A DNA stretch of 64,000 nucleotides, taken from the NCBI GenBank assembly GCA_958299035.1, contig CATQJL010000112.1, forward strand, positions 49,248,941 to 49,312,940, given 5' to 3'. Below are positions 11,937 through 25,640 of this stretch, in pieces. The number at the start of each line of letters is the position of its first letter. Within the stretch, counting starts at the first letter, position 1. Made by a program: the position numbers and the translations under genes. The notes under the pieces were generated by a model. That model was not told the origin of the DNA. It searched no databases and saw only the letters and a program-made list of their open reading frames with translations. Origin of the DNA: Cylicocyclus nassatus. Its lineage: Eukaryota; Nematoda; Chromadorea; Rhabditida; Strongylidae.

Positions 11937-13516
11937 GAACACAGCTTCCATGCTGGGTCTTCGTTCTGGTAGCAAAGGTATTTTCTGTGGCTGAAATTTT
12001 GTCGAAATCGAGATTTTTACCTTTTTTGGTGAAAATTGTGGGGGAAAACAAAACTTTTCGTTCCAAAAACTGGTCAGCCACACAGAAGGCCTGCCGGAGC
12101 TCAACCAGCGAGACCACAGCTTCCATGCTGGGTTTTTGTTCTGGGAGCAAAGGTATTTTCTGTGGCTGAAATTCTGTCGAAATCGAGATTTTTTACCGTT
12201 TAATAAAACTTTTCGTTCCAAAAACTGGTCAGCCACATAGAAGGCCTGCCGGAGCTCAACCAGCGAGATTACAGCTTCCATGCTGGGTCTTCATCCGAGA
12301 GCAAAGGTATTTTCTGTGGCTGAAATTTTGTCGAAATCGAGATTTTTACCTTTTTTGGTGAAAATTGTGGGGGAAAACAAAACTTTTCGTTCCAAAAACT
12401 GGTCAGCCACACAGAAGGCCTGCCGGAGCTCAACCAGCGAGACCACAGCTTCCATGCTGGGTTTTTGTTCTGGGAGCAAAGGTATTTTCTGTGGCTGAAA
12501 TTCTGTCGAAATCGAGATTTTTTACCGTTTAACGAAACTTTTCGTCCCAAAAAACTGGTCAGCCACATAGAAGGCCTGCCGGAGCTCAACCAGCGAGACC
12601 ACAGCTTCCATGCTGGGTCTTTGTTCTGGGAGCAAAGGTATTTTCTGTGGCTGAAATTCTGTCGAAATCGAGATTTTTAAACTTTTCGTCCCAAAAACTG
12701 GTCAGCCACATAGAAGGCCTGCCGGAACTCAACCAGCGAGACCATAGCTTCCATGCTGTGTCTTCATTGCGGGAGCAAAGGTATTTTCTGTGGCTGAAAT
12801 TCTGTCGAAATCGAGATTTTTTACCGTTTAATAAAACTTTTTCGTTCCAAAAACTGGCCAGCCACATAAAAGGCCTGCCGGAGCTCAACCAGCGAGACCA
12901 CAGCTTCCATGCTGTGTCTTCATTGCGGAGCAAAGGTATTTTCTGTGGCTGAAATTCTGTCGAAAATCGAGATTTTTACCGTTTAACAAAAACTATTCGT
13001 TCCAAAAACTGGTCAGCCACATAGGAGGCCTGCCGGAATTCAACCAGCGAGACCATAGCTTCCATGCTGTGTCTTCATTGCGGGAGCAAAGGTATTTTCT
13101 GTGGCTGAAATTCTGTCGAAATCGAGATTTTTTACCGTTTAACAAAACTATTCGTTCCAAAAACTGGTCAGCCACATAGAAGGCCTGCCGGAATTCAACC
13201 AGCGAGACCATAGCTTCCATGCTGTGTCTTCATTGCGGGAGCAAAAGGTATTTTCTGTGGCTGAAATTCTGTCGAAATCGAGATTTTTACCGTTTAATAA
13301 AACTTTTCGTTCCAAAAACTGGTCAGCCACATAGAAGGCCTGCCGGAGCTCAACCAGCGAGACCATAGCTTCCATGCTGTGTCTTCATTGCGGGAGCAAA
13401 GGTATTTTCTGTGGCTGAAATTCTGTCGAAATCGAGATTTTTAAACTTTTCGTCCCAAAAACTGGTCAGCCACATAGAAGGCCTGCCGGAACTCAACCAG
13501 CGAGAACACAGCTTCC

Positions 13517-16500
13517 ATGCTGGGTCTTCATCCGAGAGCAAAGGTATTTTCTGTGGCTAAAATTCTCTCGAAATCGAGATTTTTACCTTTTTTGGTGAAA
13601 ATTGTGGGGGAAAACAAAACTTTTCGTTCCAAAAACTGGTCAGCCACACAGAAGGCCTGCCGGAGCTTAACCAGCGAGACCACAGCTTCCATGCTGGGTT
13701 TTTGTTCTGGGAGCAAAGGTATTTTCTGTGGCTGAAATTCTGTCGAAATCGAGATTTTTACCGTTTAATAAAACTTTTCGTTCCAAAAACTGGTCAGCCA
13801 CATAGAAGGCCTGCCGGAGCTCAACCAGCGAGACCACAGCTTCCATGCTGGGTTTTTGTTCTGGGAGCAAAGGTATTTTCTGTGGCTGAAATTCTGTCGA
13901 AATCGAGATTTTTAAACTTTTCGTCCCAAAAACTGGTCAGCCACATAGAAGGCCTGCCGGAACTCAACCAGCGAGACCATAGCTTCCATGCTATGTCTTC
14001 ATTGCGGGAGCAAAGGTATTTTCTGTGGCTGAAATTCTGTCGAAATCGAGATTTTTACCGTTTAATAAAACTTTTCGTTCCAAAAACTGGTCAGCCACAT
14101 AGAAGGCCTGCCGGAGCTCAACCAGCGAGAACACAGCTTCCATGCTGGGTCTTCGTTCTGGTAGCAAAGGTATTTTCTGTGGCTGAAATTTTGTCGAAAT
14201 CAGATTTTTACAGTTTTTGGTGGAAATTGTGGGGGAAAACAAAACTTTTCGTTCCAAAAACTGGCCAGCCACATAAAAGGCCTGCCGGAGCTCAACCAGC
14301 GAGACCACAGCTTCCATGCTGTGTCTTCATTGCGGGAGCAAAGGTATTTTCTGTGGCTGAAATTCTGTCGAAATCGAGATTTTTACCGTTTAACAAAACT
14401 ATTCGTTCCAAAAACTGGTCAGCCACATAGGAGGCTTCGTTCCAAAAACTGGTCAGCCACATAGAAGGCCTGCCGGAATTCAACCAGCGAGACCATAGCT
14501 TCCATGCTGTGTCTTCATTGCGGGAGCAAAGGTATTTTCTGTGGCTGAAATTCTGTCGAAATCGAGATTTTTAAACTTTTCGTCCCAAAAACTGGTCAGC
14601 CACATAGAAGGCCTGCCGGAGCTCAACCAGCGAGAACACAGCTTCCATGCTGGGTCTTCGTTCTGGTAGCAAAGGTATTTTCTGTGGCTGAAATTTTGTC
14701 GAAATCGAGATTTTTACCTTTTTTGGTGAAAATTGTGGGGGAAAACAAAACTTTTCGTTCCAAAAACTGGTCAGCCACACAGAAGGCCTGCCGGAGCTCA
14801 ACCAGCGAGACCACAGCTTCCATGCTGGGTTTTTGTTCTGGGAGCAAAGGTATTTTCTGTGGCTGAAATTCTGTCGAAATCGAGATTTTTACCGTTTAAT
14901 AAAACTTTTCGTTCCAAAAACTGGTCAGCCACATAGAAGGCCTGCCGGAGCTCAACCAGCGAGATTACAGCTTCCATGCTGGGTCTTCATCCGAGAGCAA
15001 AGGTATTTTCTGTGGCTGAAATTTTGTCGAAATCGAGATTTTTACCTTTTTTGGTGAAAATTGTGGGGGAAAACAAAACTTTTCGTTCCAAAAACTGGTC
15101 AGCCACACAGAAGGCCTGCCGGAGCTCAACCAGCGAGACCACAGCTTCCATGCTGGGTTTTTGTTCTGGGAGCAAAGGTATTTTCTGTGGCTGAAATTCT
15201 GTCGAAATCGAGATTTTTACCGTTTAACGAAACTTTTCGTCCCAAAAACTGGTCAGCCACATAGAAGGCCTGCCGGAGCTCAACCAGCGAGACCACAGCT
15301 TCCATGCTGGGTCTTTGTTCTGGGAGCAAAGGTATTTTCTGTGGCTGAAATTCTGTCGAAATCGAGATTTTTAAACTTTTCGTCCCAAAAACTGGTCAGC
15401 CACATAGAAGGCCTGCCGGAACTCAACCAGCGAGACCATAGCTTCCATGCTGTGTCTTCATTGCGGGAGCAAAGGTATTTTCTGTGGCTGAAATTCTGTC
15501 GAAATCGAGATTTTTACCGTTTAATAAAACTTTTCGTTCCAAAAACTGGCCAGCCACATAAAAGGCCTGCCGGAGCTCAACCAGCGAGACCACAGCTTCC
15601 ATGCTGTGTCTTCATTGCGGGAGCAAAGGTATTTTCTGTGGCTGAAATTCTGTCGAAATCGAGATTTTTACCGTTTAACAAAACTATTCGTTCCAAAAAC
15701 TGGTCAGCCACATAGGAGGCCTGCCGGAATTCAACCAGCGAGACCATAGCTTCCATGCTGTGTCTTCATTGCGGGAGCAAAGGTATTTTCTGTGGCTGAA
15801 ATTCTGTCGAAATCGAGATTTTTACCGTTTAACAAAACTATTCGTTCCAAAAACTGGTCAGCCACATAGAAGGCCTGCCGGAATTCAACCAGCGAGACCA
15901 TAGCTTCCATGCTGTGTCTTCATTGCGGGAGCAAAGGTATTTTCTGTGGCTGAAATTCTGTCGAAATCGAGATTTTTACCGTTTAATAAAACTTTTCGTT
16001 CCAAAAACTGGTCAGCCACATAGAAGGCCTGCCGGAGCTCAACCAGCGAGACCATAGCTTCCATGCTGTGTCTTCATTGCGGGAGCAAAGGTATTTTCTG
16101 TGGCTGAAATTCTGTCGAAATCGAGATTTTTAAACTTTTCGTCCCAAAAACTGGTCAGCCACATAGAAGGCCTGCCGGAACTCAACCAGCGAGAACACAG
16201 CTTCCATGCTGGGTCTTCATCCGAGAGCAAAGGTATTTTCTGTGGCTAAAATTCTCTCGAAATCGAGATTTTTACCTTTTTTGGTGAAAATTGTGGGGGA
16301 AAACAAAACTTTTCGTTCCAAAAACTGGTCAGCCACACAGAAGGCCTGCCGGAGCTTAACCAGCGAGACCACAGCTTCCATGCTGGGTTTTTGTTCTGGG
16401 AGCAAAGGTATTTTCTGTGGCTGAAATTCTGTCGAAATCGAGATTTTTACCGTTTAATAAAACTTTTCGTTCCAAAAACTGGTCAGCCACATAGAAGGCC

Positions 16501-17450
16501 TGCCGGAGCTCAACCAGCGAGACCACAGCTTCCATGCTGGGTTTTTGTTCTGGGAGCAAAGGTATTTTCTGTGGCTGAAATTCTGTCGAAATCGAGATTT
16601 TTAAACTTTTCGTCCCAAAAACTGGTCAGCCACATAGAAGGCCTGCCGGAACTCAACCAGCGAGACCATAGCTTCCATGCTGTGTCTTCATTGCGGGAGC
16701 AAAGGTATTTTCTGTGGCTGAAATTCTGTCGAAATCGAGATTTTTACCGTTTAATAAAACTTTTCGTTCCAAAAACTGGTCAGCCACATAGAAGGCCTGC
16801 CGGAGCTCAACCAGCGAGAACACAGCTTCCATGCTGGGTCTTCGTTCTGGTAGCAAAGGTATTTTCTGTGGCTGAAATTTTGTCGAAATCAGATTTTTAC
16901 AGTTTTTGGTGGAAATTGTGGGGGAAAACAAAACTTTTCGTTCCAAAAACTGGCCAGCCACATAAAAGGCCTGCCGGAGCTCAACCAGCGAGACCACAGC
17001 TTCCATGCTGTGTCTTCATTGCGGGAGCAAAGGTATTTTCTGTGGCTGAAATTCTGTCGAAATCGAGATTTTTACCGTTTAACAAAACTATTCGTTCCAA
17101 AAACTGGTCAGCCACATAGGAGGCTTCGTTCCAAAAACTGGTCAGCCACATAGAAGGCCTGCCGGAATTCAACCAGCGAGACCATAGCTTCCATGCTGTG
17201 TCTTCATTGCGGGAGCAAAGGTATTTTCTGTGGCTGAAATTCTGTCGAAATCGAGATTTTTAAACTTTTCGTCCCAAAAACTGGTCAGCCACATAGAAGG
17301 CCTGCCGGAGCTCAACCAGCGAGAACACAGCTTCCATGCTGGGTCTTCGTTCTGGTAGCAAAGGTATTTTCTGTGGCTGAAATTTTGTCGAAATCGAGAT
17401 TTTTCCGTTTTTGGTGAAAATTATGGGGGAAAACAAAACTTTTCGTTCCA
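13517..17450. repeat. Higher-order repeat pair, offset about 2689 bp
   Basis: The block starting at 13517 recurs at 16206 with nearly identical sequence for over 1 kb, including the AGGAGGCTTCGTTCC junction at 14428 and again at 17117. The copies differ mainly by single bases, such as CATGCTATGTC at 13988 against CATGCTGTGTC at 16677. This points to recent duplication within the array. Confidence 0.8.
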
Positions 17451-20400
17451 AAAACTGGCCAGCCACATAGAAGGCCTGCCGAAGCTCAACCAGCGAGAAC
17501 ACAGCTTCCATGCTGGGTCTTCGTTCTGGGAGCAAAGGTATTTTCTGTGGCTGAAATTCTGTCGAAATCGAGATTTTTACCGTTTAATAAAACTTTTCGT
17601 TCCAAAAACTGGTCAGCCACATAGAAGGCCTGCCGGAGCTCAACCAGCGAGATTACAGCTTCCATGCTGGGTCTTCATCCGAGAGCAAAGGTATTTTCTG
17701 TGGCTGAAATTTTGTCGAAATCGAGATTTTTACCTTTTTTGGTGAAAATTGTGGGGGAAAACAAAACTTTTCGTTCCAAAAACTGGTCAGCCACACAGAA
17801 GGCCTGCCGGAGCTCAACCAGCGAGACCACAGCTTCCATGCTGGGTTTTTGTTCTGGGAGCAAAGGTATTTTCTGTGGCTGAAATTCTGTCGAAATCGAG
17901 ATTTTTACCGTTTAACGAAACTTTTCGTCCCAAAAACTGGTCAGCCACATAGAAGGCCTGCCGGAGCTCAACCAGCGAGACCACAGCTTCCATGCTGGGT
18001 CTTTGTTCTGGGAGCAAAGGTATTTTCTGTGGCTGAAATTCTGTCGAAATCGAGATTTTTAAACTTTTCGTCCCAAAAACTGGTCAGCCACATAGAAGGC
18101 CTGCCGGAACTCAACCAGCGAGACCATAGCTTCCATGCTGTGTCTTCATTGCGGGAGCAAAGGTATTTTCTGTGGCTGAAATTCTGTCGAAATCGAGATT
18201 TTTACCGTTTAATAAAACTTTTCGTTCCAAAAACTGGTCAGCCACATAGAAGGCCTGCCGGAGCTCAACCAGCGAGAACACAGCTTCCATGCTGGGTCTT
18301 CGTTCTGGTAGCAAAGGTATTTTCTGTGGCTGAAATTTTGTCGAAATCAGATTTTTACAGTTTTTGGTGGAAATTGTGGGGGAAAACAAAACTTTTCGTT
18401 CCAAAAACTGGCCAGCCACATAAAAGGCCTGCCGGAGCTCAACCAGCGAGACCACAGCTTCCATGCTGTGTCTTCATTGCGGGAGCAAAGGTATTTTCTG
18501 TGGCTGAAATTCTGTCGAAATCGAGATTTTTACCGTTTAACAAAACTATTCGTTCCAAAAACTGGTCAGCCACATAGGAGGCTTCGTTCCAAAAACTGGT
18601 CAGCCACATAGAAGGCCTGCCGGAATTCAACCAGCGAGACCATAGCTTCCATGCTGTGTCTTCATTGCGGGAGCAAAGGTATTTTCTGTGGCTGAAATTC
18701 TGTCGAAATCGAGATTTTTAAACTTTTCGTCCCAAAAACTGGTCAGCCACATAGAAGGCCTGCCGGAGCTCAACCAGCGAGAACACAGCTTCCATGCTGG
18801 GTCTTCGTTCTGGTAGCAAAGGTATTTTCTGTGGCTGAAATTTTGTCGAAATCGAGATTTTTCCGTTTTTGGTGAAAATTATGGGGGAAAACAAAACTTT
18901 TCGTTCCAAAAACTGGCCAGCCACATAGAAGGCCTGCCGAAGCTCAACCAGCGAGAACACAGCTTCCATGCTGGGTCTTCGTTCTGGGAGCAAAGGTATT
19001 TTCTGTGGCTGAAATTCTGTCGAAATCGAGATTTTTACCGTTTAATAAAACTTTTCGTTCCAAAAACTGGTCAGCCACATAGAAGGCCTGCCGGAGCTCA
19101 ACCAGCGAGATTACAGCTTCCATGCTGGGTCTTCATCCGAGAGCAAAGGTATTTTCTGTGGCTGAAATTTTGTCGAAATCGAGATTTTTACCTTTTTTGG
19201 TGAAAATTGTGGGGGAAAACAAAACTTTTCGTTCCAAAAACTGGTCAGCCACACAGAAGGCCTGCCGGAGCTCAACCAGCGAGACCACAGCTTCCATGCT
19301 GGGTTTTTGTTCTGGGAGCAAAGGTATTTTCTGTGGCTGAAATTCTGTCGAAATCGAGATTTTTACCGTTTAACGAAACTTTTCGTCCCAAAAACTGGTC
19401 AGCCACATAGAAGGCCTGCCGGAGCTCAACCAGCGAGACCACAGCTTCCATGCTGGGTCTTTGTTCTGGGAGCAAAGGTATTTTCTGTGGCTGAAATTCT
19501 GTCGAAATCGAGATTTTTAAACTTTTCGTCCCAAAAACTGGTCAGCCACATAGAAGGCCTGCCGGAACTCAACCAGCGAGACCATAGCTTCCATGCTGTG
19601 TCTTCATTGCGGGAGCAAAGGTATTTTCTGTGGCTGAAATTCTGTCGAAATCGAGATTTTTACCGTTTAATAAAACTTTTCGTTCCAAAAACTGGCCAGC
19701 CACATAAAAGGCCTGCCGGAGCTCAACCAGCGAGACCACAGCTTCCATGCTGTGTCTTCATTGCGGGAGCAAAGGTATTTTCTGTGGCTGAAATTCTGTC
19801 GAAATCGAGATTTTTACCGTTTAACAAAACTATTCGTTCCAAAAACTGGTCAGCCACATAGGAGGCCTGCCGGAATTCAACCAGCGAGACCATAGCTTCC
19901 ATGCTGTGTCTTCATTGCGGGAGCAAAGGTATTTTCTGTGGCTGAAATTCTGTCGAAATCGAGATTTTTACCGTTTAACAAAACTATTCGTTCCAAAAAC
20001 TGGTCAGCCACATAGAAGGCCTGCCGGAATTCAACCAGCGAGACCATAGCTTCCATGCTGTGTCTTCATTGCGGGAGCAAAGGTATTTTCTGTGGCTGAA
20101 ATTCTGTCGAAATCGAGATTTTTACCGTTTAATAAAACTTTTCGTTCCAAAAACTGGTCAGCCACATAGAAGGCCTGCCGGAGCTCAACCAGCGAGACCA
20201 TAGCTTCCATGCTGTGTCTTCATTGCGGGAGCAAAGGTATTTTCTGTGGCTGATATTCTGTCGAAATCGAGATTTTTAAACTTTTCGTCCCAAAAACTGG
20301 TCAGCCACATAGAAGGCCTGCCGGAACTCAACCAGCGAGAACACAGCTTCCATGCTGGGTCTTCATCCGAGAGCAAAGGTATTTTCTGTGGCTAAAATTC

Positions 20401-21400
20401 TCTCGAAATCGAGATTTTTACCTTTTTTGGTGAAAATTGTGGGGGAAAACAAAACTTTTCGTTCCAAAAACTGGTCAGCCACACAGAAGGCCTGCCGGAG
20501 CTTAACCAGCGAGACCACAGCTTCCATGCTGGGTTTTTGTTCTGGGAGCAAAGGTATTTTCTGTGGCTGAAATTCTGTCGAAATCGAGATTTTTACCGTT
20601 TAATAAAACTTTTCGTTCCAAAAACTGGTCAGCCACATAGAAGGCCTGCCGGAGCTCAACCAGCGAGACCACAGCTTCCATGCTGGGTTTTTGTTCTGGG
20701 AGCAAAGGTATTTTCTGTGGCTGAAATTCTGTCGAAATCGAGATTTTTAAACTTTTCGTCCCAAAAACTGGTCAGCCACATAGAAGGCCTGCCGGAACTC
20801 AACCAGCGAGACCATAGCTTCCATGCTGTGTCTTCATTGCGGGAGCAAAGGTATTTTCTGTGGCTGAAATTCTGTCGAAATCGAGATTTTTACCGTTTAA
20901 TAAAACTTTTCGTTCCAAAAACTGGTCAGCCACATAGAAGGCCTGCCGGAGCTCAACCAGCGAGAACACAGCTTCCATGCTGGGTCTTCGTTCTGGTAGC
21001 AAAGGTATTTTCTGTGGCTGAAATTTTGTCGAAATCAGATTTTTACAGTTTTTGGTGGAAATTGTGGGGGAAAACAAAACTTTTCGTTCCAAAAACTGGC
21101 CAGCCACATAAAAGGCCTGCCGGAGCTCAACCAGCGAGACCACAGCTTCCATGCTGTGTCTTCATTGCGGGAGCAAAGGTATTTTCTGTGGCTGAAATTC
21201 TGTCGAAATCGAGATTTTTACCGTTTAACAAAACTATTCGTTCCAAAAACTGGTCAGCCACATAGGAGGCTTCGTTCCAAAAACTGGTCAGCCACATAGA
21301 AGGCCTGCCGGAATTCAACCAGCGAGACCATAGCTTCCATGCTGTGTCTTCATTGCGGGAGCAAAGGTATTTTCTGTGGCTGAAATTCTGTCGAAATCGA
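14976..21400. repeat. Overlapping higher-order duplications, offsets 1458, 2688 and 4146 bp
   Basis: The block beginning at 14976 recurs at 17664 (offset 2688) and at 19122 (offset 1458 from the second copy). The stretch from about 15000 to 17250 recurs as a whole at offset 4146, which equals 1458 plus 2688. Additive offsets are what stepwise unequal exchange would leave. Confidence 0.75.
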
Positions 21401-24400
21401 GATTTTTACCGTTTAATAAAACTTTTCGTTCCAAAAACTGGTCAGCCACATAGAAGGCCTGCCGGAGCTCAACCAGCGAGACCATAGCTTCCATGCTGTG
21501 TCTTCATTGCGGGAGCAAAGGTATTTTCTGTGGCTGAAATTCTGTCGAAATCGAGATTTTTAAACTTTTCGTCCCAAAAACTGGTCAGCCACATAGAAGG
21601 CCTGCCGGAACTCAACCAGCGAGAACACAGCTTCCATGCTGGGTCTTCATCCGAGAGCAAAGGTATTTTCTGTGGCTAAAATTCTCTCGAAATCGAGATT
21701 TTTACCTTTTTTGGTGAAAATTGTGGGGGAAAACAAAACTTTTCGTTCCAAAAACTGGTCAGCCACACAGAAGGCCTGCCGGAGCTCAACCAGCGAGACC
21801 ACAGCTTCCATGCTGGGTTTTTGTTCTGGGAGCAAAGGTATTTTCTGTGGCTGAAATTCTGTCGAAATCGAGATTTTTACCGTTTAATAAAACTTTTCGT
21901 TCCAAAAACTGGTCAGCCACATAGAAGGCCTGCCGGAGCTCAACCAGCGAGATTACAGCTTCCATGCTGGGTCTTCATCCGAGAGCAAAGGTATTTTCTG
22001 TGGCTGAAATTCTGTCGAAATCGAGATTTTTCCGTTTTTGGTGAAAATTATGGGGGAAAACAAAACTTTTCGTTCCAAAAACTGGTCAGCCACACAGAAG
22101 GCCTGCCGGAGCTCAACCAGCGAGACCACAGCTTCCATGCTGGGTTTTTGTTCTGGGAGCAAAGGTATTTTCTGTGGCTGAAATTCTGTCGAAATCGAGA
22201 TTTTTACCGTTTAACGAAACTTTTCGTCCCAAAAACTGGTCAGCCACACAGAAGGCCTGCCGGAGCTCAACCAGCGAGACCACAGCTTCCATGCTGGGTT
22301 TTTGTTCTGGGAGCAAAGGTATTTTCTGTGGCTGAAATTCTGTCGAAATCGAGATTTTTACCGTTTAACGAAACTTTTCGTCCCAAAAACTGGTCAGCCA
22401 CTTAGAAGGCCTGCCAGAGCTCAACCAGCGAGACCACAGCTTCCATGCTGGGTCTTTGTTCTGGGAGCAAAGGTATTTTCTGTGGCTGAAATTCTGTCGA
22501 AATCGAGATTTTTAAACTTTTCGTCCCAAGAACTGGTCAGCCACATAGAAGGCCTGCCGGAACTCAACCAGCGAGACCATAGCTTCCATGCTGTGTCTTC
22601 ATTGCGGGAGCAAAGGTATTTTCTGTGGCTGAAATTCTGTCGAAATCGAGATTTTTACCGTTTAATAAAACTTTTCGTTCCAAAAACTGGTCAGCCACAT
22701 AGAAGGCCTGCCGGAGCTCAACCAGCGAGAACACAGCTTCCATGCTGGGTCTTCGTTCTGGTAGCAAAGGTATTTTCTGTGGCTGAAATTTTGTCGAAAT
22801 CAGATTTTTACAGTTTTTGGTGGAAATTGTGGGGGAAAACAAAACTTTTCGTTCCAAAAACTGGCCAGCCACATAAAAGGCCTGCCGGAGCTCAACCAGC
22901 GAGACCACAGCTTCCATGCTGGGTCTTCATCCGAGAGCAAAGGTATTTTCTGTGGCTAAAATTCTCTCGAAATCGAGATTTTTAAACTTTTCGTCCCAAA
23001 AACTGGTCAGCCACATAGAAGGCCTGCCGGAACTCAACCAGCGAGAACACAGCTTCCATGCTGGGTCTTCATCCGAGAGCAAAGGTATTTTCTGTGGCTA
23101 AAATTCTCTCGAAATCGAGATTTTTACCTTTTTTGGTGAAAATTGTGGGGGAAAACAAAACTTTTCGTTCCAAAAACTGGTCAGCCACACAGAAGGCCTG
23201 CCGGAGCTTAACCAGCGAGACCACAGCTTCCATGCTGGGTTTTTGTTCTGGGAGCAAAGGTATTTTCTGTGGCTGAAATTCTGTCGAAATCGAGATTTTT
23301 ACCGTTTAATAAAACTTTTCGTTCCAAAAACTGGTCAGCCACATAGAAGGCCTGCCGGAGCTCAACCAGCGAGACCACAGCTTCCATGCTGGGTTTTTGT
23401 TCTGGGAGCAAAGGTATTTTCTGTGGCTGAAATTCTGTCGAAATCGAGATTTTTAAACTTTTCGTCCCAAAAACTGGTCAGCCACATAGAAGGCCTGCCG
23501 GAACTCAACCAGCGAGACCATAGCTTCCATGCTGTGTCTTCATTGCGGGAGCAAAGGTATTTTCTGTGGCTGAAATTCTGTCGAAATCGAGATTTTTACC
23601 GTTTAATAAAACTTTTCGTTCCAAAAACTGGTCAGCCACATAGAAGGCCTGCCGGAGCTCAACCAGCGAGAACACAGCTTCCATGCTGGGTCTTCGTTCT
23701 GGTAGCAAAGGTATTTTCTGTGGCTGAAATTTTGTCGAAATCAGATTTTTACAGTTTTTGGTGGAAATTGTGGGGGAAAACAAAACTTTTCGTTCCAAAA
23801 ACTGGCCAGCCACATAAAAGGCCTGCCGGAGCTCAACCAGCGAGACCACAGCTTCCATGCTGTGTCTTCATTGCGGGAGCAAAGGTATTTTCTGTGGCTG
23901 AAATTCTGTCGAAATCGAGATTTTTACCGTTTAACAAAACTATTCGTTCCAAAAACTGGTCAGCCACATAGGAGGCTTCGTTCCAAAAACTGGTCAGCCA
24001 CATAGAAGGCCTGCCGGAATTCAACCAGCGAGACCATAGCTTCCATGCTGTGTCTTCATTGCGGGAGCAAAGGTATTTTCTGTGGCTGAAATTCTGTCGA
24101 AATCGAGATTTTTACCGTTTAATAAAACTTTTCGTTCCAAAAACTGGTCAGCCACATAGAAGGCCTGCCGGAGCTCAACCAGCGAGACCATAGCTTCCAT
24201 CCTGTGTCTTCATTGCGGGAGCAAAGGTATTTTCTGTGGCTGAAATTCTGTCGAAATCGAGATTTTTAAACTTTTCGTCCCAAAAACTGGTCAGCCACAT
24301 AGAAGGCCTGCCGGAACTCAACCAGCGAGAACACAGCTTCCATGCTGGGTCTTCATCCGAGAGCAAAGGTATTTTCTGTGGCTAAAATTCTCTCGAAATC

Positions 24401-25640
24401 GAGATTTTTACCTTTTTTGGTGAAAATTGTGGGGGAAAACAAAACTTTTCGTTCCAAAAACTGGTCAGCCACACAGAAGGCCTGCCGGAGCTCAACCAGC
24501 GAGACCACAGCTTCCATGCTGGGTTTTTGTTCTGGGAGCAAAGGTATTTTCTGTGGCTGAAATTCTGTCGAAATCGAGATTTTTACCGTTTAATAAAACT
24601 TTTCGTTCCAAAAACTGGTCAGCCACATAGAAGGCCTGCCGGAGCTCAACCAGCGAGATTACAGCTTCCATGCTGGGTCTTCATCCGAGAGCAAAGGTAT
24701 TTTCTGTGGCTGAAATTCTGTCGAAATCGAGATTTTTCCGTTTTTGGTGAAAATTATGGGGGAAAACAAAACTTTTCGTTCCAAAAACTGGTCAGCCACA
24801 CAGAAGGCCTGCCGGAGCTCAACCAGCGAGACCACAGCTTCCATGCTGGGTTTTTGTTCTGGGAGCAAAGGTATTTTCTGTGGCTGAAATTCTGTCGAAA
24901 TCGAGATTTTTACCGTTTAACGAAACTTTTCGTCCCAAAAACTGGTCAGCCACACAGAAGGCCTGCCGGAGCTCAACCAGCGAGACCACAGCTTCCATGC
25001 TGGGTTTTTGTTCTGGGAGCAAAGGTATTTTCTGTGGCTGAAATTCTGTCGAAATCGAGATTTTTACCGTTTAACGAAACTTTTCGTCCCAAAAACTGGT
25101 CAGCCACTTAGAAGGCCTGCCAGAGCTCAACCAGCGAGACCACAGCTTCCATGCTGGGTCTTTGTTCTGGGAGCAAAGGTATTTTCTGTGGCTGAAATTC
25201 TGTCGAAATCGAGATTTTTAAACTTTTCGTCCCAAAAACTGGTCAGCCACATAGAAGGCCTGCCGGAACTCAACCAGCGAGACCATAGCTTCCATGCTGT
25301 GTCTTCATTGCGGGAGCAAAGGTATTTTCTGTGGCTGAAATTCTGTCGAAATCGAGATTTTTACCGTTTAATAAAACTTTTCGTTCCAAAAACTGGTCAG
25401 CCACATAGAAGGCCTGCCGGAGCTCAACCAGCGAGAACACAGCTTCCATGCTGGGTCTTCGTTCTGGTAGCAAAGGTATTTTCTGTGGCTGAAATTTTGT
25501 CGAAATCAGATTTTTACAGTTTTTGGTGGAAATTGTGGGGGAAAACAAAACTTTTCGTTCCAAAAACTGGCCAGCCACATAAAAGGCCTGCCGGAGCTCA
25601 ACCAGCGAGACCACAGCTTCCATGCTGTGTCTTCATTGCG
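20352..25640. repeat. Higher-order repeat pair, offset about 2706 bp
   Basis: The block from 20352 to about 22900 recurs from 23058, and 21636 recurs at 24342. A few private changes mark the copies, such as AAGAACTGG in place of AAAAACTGG near 22527 and CCATCCTGTG near 24198. Confidence 0.75.

Noticed and set aside
11353..12150. Frames of 213 and 256 codons crossing the N run
   Set aside because: Most of their length is undetermined bases and adapter sequence.
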